DNA of 64,000 bases from the NCBI GenBank assembly GCA_964555935.1, contig CAZKUN010000009.1, positions 17,443 through 81,442 of the forward strand. Direction: 5' to 3'. Position numbers and translations under genes: made by a program. This document shows positions 52,369 to 59,520 of the stretch, piece after piece (the first letter of the stretch is position 1; each line of letters starts with the position of its first letter). The stretch comes from CAZKUN01 sp964555935. GTDB taxonomy: Bacteria > Armatimonadota > Zipacnadia > Zipacnadales > VGFC01. The notes beneath the pieces were generated by a model that saw nothing but the letters and a program-made list of their open reading frames with translations, was not told where the DNA came from and ran no database searches.

Positions 52369-54731
52369 CGCGCTCTCAGCACCCGTTGAGCACCTGGAGC
52401 ACCTGGGCACTCTACGCGGGGCTGTTCGCCACCCCGCTCACGCTCGGAGGGATCACGCCCGGACGGCTTGACACGGTGCGCGACCTCTGGGCTCACGCGG
52501 TGCTGTGCATCCTCGCCGGCGCGACCGCTGTTGGCGCTCTGCTATCGGGCCAGCCCGTCATACGCTGGCGCAGATCGTGCTGGACCGTGGTGGCGCTGCT
52601 GCTCGCCTACGTTGCCAGTGCCTGCGTCACGAGCTACCCGCGCGGCACGCTGGCCGAGCTGATGCGGCTCATCGACTACATCGCGCTGTACTGGCTCATC
52701 CGCGCGCTGCTGCGCGCCCCGGACCGGTTGCTCATGGGCGCCGCGTCCTTTGCGCTCGGCGCGGCGGCAGCGGCGGGAGTGGGCGTCCAGGAGTACCTTG
52801 TCACGGGCGTCTCGGGCGACTGGACCTGGCGAACGTTCGGACCGTTCTTCAACCCCAACCTCCTCGCTGCCGCCGTGCTCGTCGCGATTCCCCTGTGGGT
52901 CGCGCTCGCCCGCATTCGGAAGCTCCCCATGATGCAAGCCGGCACCATCCTCGCGCTGGTCATCTGCCTGCTCGCGCTCTGCATGACCTTCTCTAAGGGC
53001 GGCTACCTCGCGCTATTCGGCGCGCTCATCGCCGGGGCAATCTTGGCCCCCGATCCCGCCAAGGGCGGCGCGTGGAAGCCGGTGGCCCTCGGCGTCGGCT
53101 TGGTCGTTGTCGGCGCGTTGGTCGCGCTGGCGTTGCCGCAGATCCGCGCCCGCATTGCCCTAGCCTTCGGCCCCCAGTCCAACTCCGTAATGCACCGCTA
53201 CTACACGTGGCTCGGGACATGGCACATGGCGCTTGCCAGGCCTCTGCTCGGATGGGGACCGGGATCGTTCGCCGCCGTCTACCCGAAGTTCGCCATCGTT
53301 GGCCACACGCACCTCGCGCACCAGACCTACCTCCAGATCGCCGCTGAGACCGGCTTCGTCGGCGGAGCGGCGCTGCTGGGGTTCATGGGCACTCAACTCG
53401 CGGCCGGACTCAAAGCGTCGCGCAAACTGGCGGGGAACCCGCGGGTCATCGCCGTCGCGGCGACCGCCGGCATGGTGGGCTTCGCCCTGCACAACGTGGT
53501 TGACTACGGGTGGCACGTCACCGCCACCGGCATGGCATTCTGGGTCCTCGCAGGCATCGTCGCGGCGGCCTCAGACCCCGAGGCGACGCCCGCGGAGCCG
53601 GACCGCAAGGCGAAGCGCAAGCACCAGGACGCAGGCCCGCCAGTTGCGTGGACCAAGGTCGGGCTCGCTGTGCTACTGGCGGTTGCGGCTATCGTGCCGG
53701 CCGGCGTCGCTCTCAAGGCCGAAGCGCTGGCAGATGCCGGGCAGCTCACCGACGCGATGCGACTCGATCCGCTCAACGATAAGTACGTGCGTCAGGCCGC
53801 ATTGCTCGCGCAATCCAGGGCCGCGCGAGGCCGCGACGATCTCTACGAGCGGGCGCTGGCTTACTGGGACCGCGTGGAGAAGATCCGCCCGACCCATCCC
53901 GGCACACCCTACAACCGAGGCATGATCTTCCGCGACGTGGGCAAACCGACTGAAGCCATCGCCGCGTTGCGTCGCAGCCGGGAACTCGCCCCAACCTGGC
54001 CCAAGGCTATCATCGCCCAGGCCCAGTTGCACGATGAACTCGGCGAGAAAGACCAGGCTCTCGCTGCGTACGGGCGCGTGAATGAGTTGTCCGAATCACC
54101 GTTGCTCCTCTACCGCGCGATCGACACAGACCTCGACCCGAGCTTCGCCTGGGCGTGGCTGGCCATTGCTGACTCGTTGCCTGAATCCGACGCTTTGCCG
54201 CTATATGATCGCTCGGGCCGCTATCTCCGTCGGCTGTTGGCGGCCAACCGCGCCGCGGAAGCGCGGTTGCGGATGTCCGGCGATTGGGAGTACCGACAGA
54301 GCCCGGATGTGGTGCGGCTGTGCCAGGAGGCGGCCCGTCGGCACCTCGTCTTCGATGACCCCGGGCCTCGCCTGCGGGCGGCATTACTGCTGGTCGATGC
54401 AGGGAGCAGCGATTTGGCGGAGAAACTCTTTGTTTCTGAGGGCGATCCCGTCCTGGGGCCGAACGTCGCCGGCGAGCTGCTGGAAGCGTGGTCGCTCTAC
54501 GTTGCTGCATCGCACCGACGTGCCCAGGCCCGGACCAAGCCCGACCTCGAGTCGGCTCATCGTCTCATGGCAGCGGCAGGCGCGCGAATCGACGCGCTGC
54601 TGCAGACCCACTCAGGCGAGTTCGACCGTCTCCGAGACGGCGCGCACGGTTGGACAGACGCCGAGTATGGAGCGCTGAACCAGGCCGTTCTCGCCGGGAA
54701 GAGCGCTGACGAGGCGATGAATACGGAGTAG
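52365..54731 (+). CDS. O-antigen ligase/polymerase with C-terminal TPR-like domain
   Basis: ATG 52365 overlaps the GT2 stop (ATGA). The 788-residue protein starts with about 12 membrane segments (~15-430) including the Wzy_C/WaaL hallmark RPLLGWGPGSFAAVYPKFA near residue 290 and AHQTYLQIAAETGFVGG near 315. After a basic linker (PDRKAKRKHQ) and another membrane segment, residues ~460-788 are TPR-like helices (PYNRGMIFRDVGKPTEAIAALRRSRELAPTWPKAIIAQAQLHDELGEKDQALAAYGRVNE). It should ligate or polymerise the flipped glycan. This is the ligase/polymerase missing from the region 24642-35123. Confidence 0.9.
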   Translation: MTRSQHPLSTWSTWALYAGLFATPLTLGGITPGRLDTVRDLWAHAVLCILAGATAVGALLSGQPVIRWRRSCWTVVALLLAYVASACVTSYPRGTLAELMRLIDYIALYWLIRALLRAPDRLLMGAASFALGAAAAAGVGVQEYLVTGVSGDWTWRTFGPFFNPNLLAAAVLVAIPLWVALARIRKLPMMQAGTILALVICLLALCMTFSKGGYLALFGALIAGAILAPDPAKGGAWKPVALGVGLVVVGALVALALPQIRARIALAFGPQSNSVMHRYYTWLGTWHMALARPLLGWGPGSFAAVYPKFAIVGHTHLAHQTYLQIAAETGFVGGAALLGFMGTQLAAGLKASRKLAGNPRVIAVAATAGMVGFALHNVVDYGWHVTATGMAFWVLAGIVAAASDPEATPAEPDRKAKRKHQDAGPPVAWTKVGLAVLLAVAAIVPAGVALKAEALADAGQLTDAMRLDPLNDKYVRQAALLAQSRAARGRDDLYERALAYWDRVEKIRPTHPGTPYNRGMIFRDVGKPTEAIAALRRSRELAPTWPKAIIAQAQLHDELGEKDQALAAYGRVNELSESPLLLYRAIDTDLDPSFAWAWLAIADSLPESDALPLYDRSGRYLRRLLAANRAAEARLRMSGDWEYRQSPDVVRLCQEAARRHLVFDDPGPRLRAALLLVDAGSSDLAEKLFVSEGDPVLGPNVAGELLEAWSLYVAASHRRAQARTKPDLESAHRLMAAAGARIDALLQTHSGEFDRLRDGAHGWTDAEYGALNQAVLAGKSADEAMNTE

Positions 54732-54785
54732 CGTTGCCGACGCCGTCAACCGCCACACCGCCGTCGACCCAATGGGGGAATTCCG

Positions 54786-55232
54786 TTGACGAAGATACTG
54801 CTGATCCACGGCCCAAACCTGAACCTCCTCGGGATGCGAGAGCCACAGATCTACGGCGATCAGGATCTCGAGACCATCGATGCCATGATCGAAGCCGAAG
54901 CCAAGGAGCTAGGCATCGAGGTCAAGATCATCCAGTCAAACCACGAGGGTGAGATCGTCGAGGCGATCCACGAAGCGCACAAATGGGCCGATGCGATCGT
55001 GATCAACCCCGCTGGTTACACGCACACCAGCGTGGTGATTTTCGATGCCATCTCCGCCGTGCGCCTGCCGGCGATTGAGGTCCATCTCAGCAACCTGCAC
55101 GCCCGCGAGGAGTTCCGCACCAAGTCCGTCACTGCCCGCGCCTGCGTCGGCCAGATATCCGGCTTCGGCGCGCAGAGCTACTTGCTTGGGCTCCGCGCGG
55201 CCAAGAGCATCGCCGAAAGAGGATCCAATTGA
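54786..55232 (+). CDS. aroQ: 3-dehydroquinate dehydratase, type II
   Basis: TTG 54786 (GGGGGA upstream) opens a 148-residue protein with all the class II motifs: LLIHGPNLNLLGMREPQIYG (Asn and catalytic Tyr of the flap), INPAGYTHTSVVIFDA near 76 and VEVHLSNLHAREEFR near 97 (catalytic His-Arg). It catalyses 3-dehydroquinate to 3-dehydroshikimate in the shikimate pathway, in the cytosol as a dodecamer. Length is typical of the family (~145-150). The next gene begins inside its stop codon (ATTGA). Confidence 0.96.
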   Translation: MTKILLIHGPNLNLLGMREPQIYGDQDLETIDAMIEAEAKELGIEVKIIQSNHEGEIVEAIHEAHKWADAIVINPAGYTHTSVVIFDAISAVRLPAIEVHLSNLHAREEFRTKSVTARACVGQISGFGAQSYLLGLRAAKSIAERGSN

Positions 55233-56293
55233 AGGCCGCTCAACGCGCGCAGAGACTGCGCGACCGGTTTGAGGAGCTAGAAGTCGACGCCGCCCTATTG
55301 ACAGCCGAGCCGGATGCCCAGTACGTCTCGGGTTTCTCGGGCGAGGGTTGGGTCATTGTCGACGAGGCAGTTGCCATCGTAACCGATGGGCGCTACGACC
55401 TCCGCGCCGAGCGCGAAGCGCCAGGCTGCGAGATCATCATCCGCTCGGGTGATATCAAGGAACCCGTGAAAAGCCGCTTGGTCGAGAAGGGCGCCAAGCG
55501 CGTGGCCTTTCAGGCTGACCAGATGACCGTCTCAGCCCACGCCGAACTCGCGGAGCAACTTGAGGGGATCGAACTCGTGCCGGCCAAGGCGATCCTCAAG
55601 GATGCCCGCATGCTGAAGGATGAAGACGAGATCGACATCCTGCGGCGCGCGATCGCCGCGACCGACCAGGCTCTTGAGGCCGTCGTCGCAGACCTCAGGT
55701 TGGGTATGAGCGAGAAAGAAGCCTCGCTTGAGGTCCAGCGTCAACTCCTCCTCGCAGGCGGCGACAAGCTCTCATTCCCTACGATCGCCGCGTTTGGGCC
55801 CAACTCCGCCGATCCGCATGCCGAGCCGAGCGACCGCACGCTCGCCGAGGGCGACAATGTGAAGCTCGACTTCGGCGCGGCGATCCAGAATTACTGCGCG
55901 GATCTCACGCGCACGGTCTTCATCTCAGGTCCCGACGACAAGCAGCGCGAGATCTACAACATCGTCCTCGATGCTCAACTCCAGGCGACCGCTGCCTGCA
56001 AGCCGGGCGCCGCGTGCAAGGATGTTGACGGCGTCGCTCGCGAGATCATCAAGGAAGCTGGCTACGGGGACTACTTCACTCATGGCCTGGGTCATGGCGT
56101 GGGCCTGCAGATTCACGAAGCGCCGGGACTCGGCCACACGAGCGAGGACACGCTCGCGGCGGGCATGGTGGTAACGATTGAGCCGGGAATCTACATCAAG
56201 GAATGGGGCGGCGTCCGCATCGAGGACTGCGTCCTGATCACCGAGGACGGACACGAGGTGTTGACGAAGGCTGCCAAGCTGAACCTCAAGTGA
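55229..56293 (+). CDS. Xaa-Pro aminopeptidase-like M24B metallopeptidase
   Basis: TTG 55229 overlaps the aroQ TGA (ATTGA) and has AGAGGA upstream. The 354-residue protein has the creatinase-like N domain and M24 catalytic domain with all five metal ligands: NVKLDFGAAIQNYCADLTRT (two Asp), THGLGHGVGLQIHEAPGLG (His), MVVTIEPGIYI (Glu) and GVRIEDCVLITEDG (Glu). Length matches PepP/PepQ-type small members (~350-360). It removes N-terminal residues preceding proline. The aroQ-peptidase pairing is common in bacteria, so this part of the operon is housekeeping rather than polysaccharide-related. Confidence 0.95.
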   Translation: MKAAQRAQRLRDRFEELEVDAALLTAEPDAQYVSGFSGEGWVIVDEAVAIVTDGRYDLRAEREAPGCEIIIRSGDIKEPVKSRLVEKGAKRVAFQADQMTVSAHAELAEQLEGIELVPAKAILKDARMLKDEDEIDILRRAIAATDQALEAVVADLRLGMSEKEASLEVQRQLLLAGGDKLSFPTIAAFGPNSADPHAEPSDRTLAEGDNVKLDFGAAIQNYCADLTRTVFISGPDDKQREIYNIVLDAQLQATAACKPGAACKDVDGVAREIIKEAGYGDYFTHGLGHGVGLQIHEAPGLGHTSEDTLAAGMVVTIEPGIYIKEWGGVRIEDCVLITEDGHEVLTKAAKLNLK

Positions 56294-56309
56294 CCCCGGT
56301 TGCGGGGTC
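56292..56309 (+). terminator. Hairpin between convergent genes
   Basis: GACCCCG (56292-56298) pairs with CGGGGTC (56303-56309) around a 4-base loop, starting at the stop of the M24 peptidase gene (56293). Without a T-run, it may act as a bidirectional or factor-assisted terminator. Confidence 0.5.
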
Positions 56310-56328
56310 GGCGGCCGCGCCGGCCCCG

Positions 56329-58476
56329 TCAATCCGCCTCCAGGACGTAATAGGGACTCCTCCCGACGCGCAGCAGGACCTTGTTCGTGAGGTCAACGCC
56401 ACTCATCGACCCGGCGCCCGTCCGCTCGGCGCCGAACATGTCGCGCACCGTCACCTCGCCCCCGCCAGTGTCGAGCACGATCTCGTGCTCAGCGTCCCGG
56501 TTGCCCCAGACCACCCGCAAGGTCCCCTCCGACGTGCGGAAGGTGAAGGTCCAGAATGTCGGCCTGTCGAGCAGCGCGGTGTCGGTCGTCTTCTCCCAAT
56601 CCACCAACTCCGCCCCGTCAAGCATGTCGGTCATGACCGCATATGTCACCAGCGCCGCGCCTGGGCTGCGATCCCATTCCAGCATCGTGACCGCTGCACG
56701 CGGTTGCCACGGGCCTGAGCTGGTTGAGAGCAACCAGGCGAAGGTCTTATCGACGCCCGCCGCCCACTCGACAATGTGGTGCCTGGGTACGGCCGCCGCC
56801 GCGTCGAGCGCGGTCATCCGTGGCGTCTTGTACTGCTGAGGCGCGGCGGGCTGCGTCACGAACTCGCGCGCGGTATCCGCCTCGGTGAGATGACACTCAG
56901 TGTCCCAAAGCGGCGCCGTATCGCCCGCCGCCTCATAGGCGTCGGTGATCCGCTCGATGCAGTTGACCCATGTCTCCTTGGGCCCGAGGAATCCCAGCTC
57001 CTCACCGGTGCTTCGGACATACCCGTCCGGCGACCACGACGACCAATGGAACGCCGCCACGTCCATGAACTCCAGCCCGCCTCCCGCGACGAGTGGCGGC
57101 AATGCGCCGGGGTTCGTAACGGTCCCGCCGACCACCTGGATTGCTGGGTCAACCGCCTTCACGTGGGGGTAGGTGTGCTTCAAGAGATCCACGTACTTCG
57201 GCACCCACTCCTCGCCCTCGGCCAGCCTCAGGTAGGCCGGGTGGTTGGGCTCATTCCACAGCGCCCAATGCGTGATACGCGGGTTGTAGTGCTCGACGAT
57301 CCGACGGACGTACGACTCCCACTCGCTCCAGTCGCTCGGCACGTTCCCGTTCGGCCACGGGCCGGAGTAGCGCCCATCCCCGGGCCTCGTGGCCCAATAA
57401 GGCGGGTCGGCGAGATTGCCAACCAACCGAATCCCCGCCGCCTCGAAGTCGGCCACGACATCGTCGTACGTAATCCACTCGCCCGGCCGAGGCTCGGCGC
57501 TGAACCACTTCGTCAACAGCGGCGGCGCGCAGAACACCCACCTCATGCCGATCATCTGGGCAATTCCCAGCAACTGCGGGCGGTTCGTCATGTTGCAGCC
57601 AAACCGACTTGCATCGGCGTCAACCGTCGATGTCGCGAGTTCCCGGTTCGGGATCACGGCAAGCAGCATCTCAGCCACTGGCGAGGCTGCGGATCCGTCC
57701 GCCTTCACCTGCGCGAGTATTCGGTAGTGGCCGGTCTGGTCGATCCTGGGGGCGAGGGTGATTCGCAGGAGGTCTCCCGCCGGCAGGTCCAACGGCTCAT
57801 TACCTTGGGCGACCGACTTTCCCCAGGCGTCCTCGACGCGATACGTCAGCGTCCCGCTGAGCGCAGAATCCGAGTAGACGCGCGCCTCGAGCCCCGGCTC
57901 CTCGCCCAGCATGAACACGCCGTCGCGTGAACTCGCGGCGAGCCCAAGATCCGCCGCCCACGCCGTGTCTGATTCCCCGTTCAGTTCGATGTCATCCAGC
58001 TCGACGACGCCGGGTCCCTGGCCCCGGACCGCGATCGCTACCTGTTCGGCCTCGACAGCCACCTCCGTCCGAACCTGCTGCCAGTCATCGCCCGGCACGA
58101 CGTCTATGGTCGCGATCACGTTCTCGCGCGCCCTGCCCGAGTCGATCAGCTCAATCGCAATCTCGGTCTCAGTCCTGACCAGCGCCCGCAGTTCATACGT
58201 CCCCGGCGCGGTCTCGTGGGCGCGGCTGGCGACCACGAAGCTGCTGTTGTCCGGCGCGTCGTATCGAAACTTCGCGTCGTTCCACACGGGCCGGGGATCA
58301 ATGGAAGCAAGCCGAACATCGTTCGGGTACCCGCCAGCGCCGCGCGTGTGGCACGACCACCCTTGCAGCCCCACATTGAAGCTGCCGTTCTGGACGGCAT
58401 CCGCGCGCGCTTCCTGGTGCCCCAACCCAACTGTCGCGATGATCAGACCTGCAATGCTCGCCGTCCGAGCTGCCAT
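56329..58476 (-). CDS. Secreted clan GH-A glycoside hydrolase
   Basis: ATG 58476 begins a 715-residue protein with a signal peptide (MAARTASIAGLIIATVGLGHQEARA). Residues ~28-165 are a CBM4/9-like beta-sandwich, then an Ig-like domain (~170-260). The TIM-barrel domain begins near 285; HWALWNEPNHPAYL near 405 carries the acid/base Glu and LWDTECHLTEADT near 524 the probable nucleophile Glu. Domain order and the WNEP/WDTE pair parallel the truncated gene at 1-2729. Likely GH5/GH39-type activity; substrate unknown. Transcribed divergently from the small lipoprotein genes. Confidence 0.85.
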   Translation of the reverse strand: MAARTASIAGLIIATVGLGHQEARADAVQNGSFNVGLQGWSCHTRGAGGYPNDVRLASIDPRPVWNDAKFRYDAPDNSSFVVASRAHETAPGTYELRALVRTETEIAIELIDSGRARENVIATIDVVPGDDWQQVRTEVAVEAEQVAIAVRGQGPGVVELDDIELNGESDTAWAADLGLAASSRDGVFMLGEEPGLEARVYSDSALSGTLTYRVEDAWGKSVAQGNEPLDLPAGDLLRITLAPRIDQTGHYRILAQVKADGSAASPVAEMLLAVIPNRELATSTVDADASRFGCNMTNRPQLLGIAQMIGMRWVFCAPPLLTKWFSAEPRPGEWITYDDVVADFEAAGIRLVGNLADPPYWATRPGDGRYSGPWPNGNVPSDWSEWESYVRRIVEHYNPRITHWALWNEPNHPAYLRLAEGEEWVPKYVDLLKHTYPHVKAVDPAIQVVGGTVTNPGALPPLVAGGGLEFMDVAAFHWSSWSPDGYVRSTGEELGFLGPKETWVNCIERITDAYEAAGDTAPLWDTECHLTEADTAREFVTQPAAPQQYKTPRMTALDAAAAVPRHHIVEWAAGVDKTFAWLLSTSSGPWQPRAAVTMLEWDRSPGAALVTYAVMTDMLDGAELVDWEKTTDTALLDRPTFWTFTFRTSEGTLRVVWGNRDAEHEIVLDTGGGEVTVRDMFGAERTGAGSMSGVDLTNKVLLRVGRSPYYVLEAD

Positions 58477-58555
58477 GGGTCGCCTCCGGGCTATCGCCCC
58501 TGTCAGTTGCGGAGCTTCTTCGCCTTCCCGTGGACGTGGCCTTCGATAAAAATGT

Positions 58556-58608
58556 TACTACATCGCGTAGTATTTATTGGCGGCATGTGATATACTACTG
58601 ATAGTAGT
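58556..58608. promoter_or_regulatory. Divergent AT-rich promoter region with paired TACTAC-type inverted repeats
   Basis: Between the divergent starts 58476 (-) and 58629 (+), the sequence turns AT-rich. TACTAC-ATCGC-GTAGTA (58556-58572) and ACTACT-GAT-AGTAGT (58594-58608) are two perfect 6-bp inverted repeats sharing the TACTAC half-site. TATACT (58591-58596) overlaps the second and resembles a -10 for the plus-strand gene. The pair looks like a regulator's operator, but could be a repeat pair by chance. Confidence 0.5.
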
Positions 58609-58628
58609 TGATCGCGTGGAGGGTCAAT

Positions 58629-58973
58629 ATGAGGTGGGCGCAGCCCGCTGCAGTCGGACTGAGCATGCTCTTGGCCTGCCTTGCCGGGTGCTCTGCGCCC
58701 GGGGACAAGCAGATTGGTGAAGGCCCGGCCTCGCTCGTCTTCGAGAACGAGGGATACGACAGGATCGAGGTCCGCGTCCGTTGGACGGACGATAGCGGAA
58801 CGGATCAGTCGCGCAGGTTCAGCGTCCACGCGGGTCAGGAAGTCGAGCTGCTCCTCGACGATCGATCCGAGTACCGCGTCACCATGGACGCCGATTGCAG
58901 TTCACTCTCGACGTTCGTAGCACCGGCGACACCAGTGGACGACGCCGGAGACCAGGAGGGAGGCGGCACGTGA
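58629..58973 (+). CDS. Small lipoprotein with one GxGP module
   Basis: ATG 58629 follows GGAGGG. The 114-residue precursor has a clear lipobox (LLACLAGCSAPG), so the mature protein is membrane-anchored and ~95 residues long. Residues ~38-97 are a beta-rich module: GEGPASLVFENEGYDRIEV, then RWTDDSGTDQSRRFSVHAGQ, then YRVTMDADC. The same module occurs twice in the downstream gene, ending each time with ...ITL...C. No known family recognised. Its stop overlaps the next ATG (TGATG). A tail of ~15 Gly/Glu/Asp-rich residues follows. Controlled by the divergent region at 58556-58608. Confidence 0.8.
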   Translation: MRWAQPAAVGLSMLLACLAGCSAPGDKQIGEGPASLVFENEGYDRIEVRVRWTDDSGTDQSRRFSVHAGQEVELLLDDRSEYRVTMDADCSSLSTFVAPATPVDDAGDQEGGGT

Positions 58974-59515
58974 TGTGTCAGCGAGGGATAGGCCGCGTGG
59001 CAACATCCGCGGCAGCGCTTGCGATGGTGTTGCTGGCGGGGTGTTCATCCGGGGGAGGCCCGCTCCCGAACCGCGCTCCAGCCGCATTCGGTGAAGGCCC
59101 CGTAACGCTGGCGTTTCTTGTGGGCGGCGGCGATCCCATCACCGTCCGGCTCGACTGGATTGATGGAGACGGCCTGCCTCGGTCGCGGACCCACAAGGTA
59201 ACCCGTCGCCGGCCCATCGATCTGCGAACGGACGCGATGCCTGTCTACGACATCACGCTTGAGAGTCCGTATTGCCCTGAGTCCGATGACGATAGCCCAG
59301 AAGCGCGCGTGAAGGACCCTTGGGTTATCGGCGATGGACCCACCACGCTGGCGTTCGGGATCCGAGCCGGCGACGCGGTCCGCGTGTGGGTCCAGTGGTC
59401 CGACGGAGGGGGCGCCTCGCTCACCCGGTCGTTCAAGGTGACCGAGCGCCAGCCCGTGCACCTGAGGGTGGATCAGGATCTCCGCTACGAGATCACGCTC
59501 GCCGACGACTGCTGA
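58973..59515 (+). CDS. Lipoprotein with two copies of the GxGP module
   Basis: ATG 58973 overlaps the previous TGA and has AGGAGGGAGG upstream; GTG 58970 is an alternative start. The 180-residue precursor has the lipobox LLAGCSSGGG near residue 24. Module 1 (~40-100) starts FGEGPVTLAFLVGGGDPITVRLDW and ends YDITLESPYC; after an acidic linker, module 2 (~118-180) starts IGDGPTTLAFGIRAGDAVRVWVQW and ends YEITLADDC. Alignment of the two and the module in 58629 shows shared G-x-GP, W-x-D, R-x-x-x-V and a terminal Cys. Unknown function; possibly a small surface binding module. Convergent with the GH2 gene five bases on. Confidence 0.82.
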   Translation: MCQRGIGRVATSAAALAMVLLAGCSSGGGPLPNRAPAAFGEGPVTLAFLVGGGDPITVRLDWIDGDGLPRSRTHKVTRRRPIDLRTDAMPVYDITLESPYCPESDDDSPEARVKDPWVIGDGPTTLAFGIRAGDAVRVWVQWSDGGGASLTRSFKVTERQPVHLRVDQDLRYEITLADDC

Positions 59516-59520
59516 TTCGG

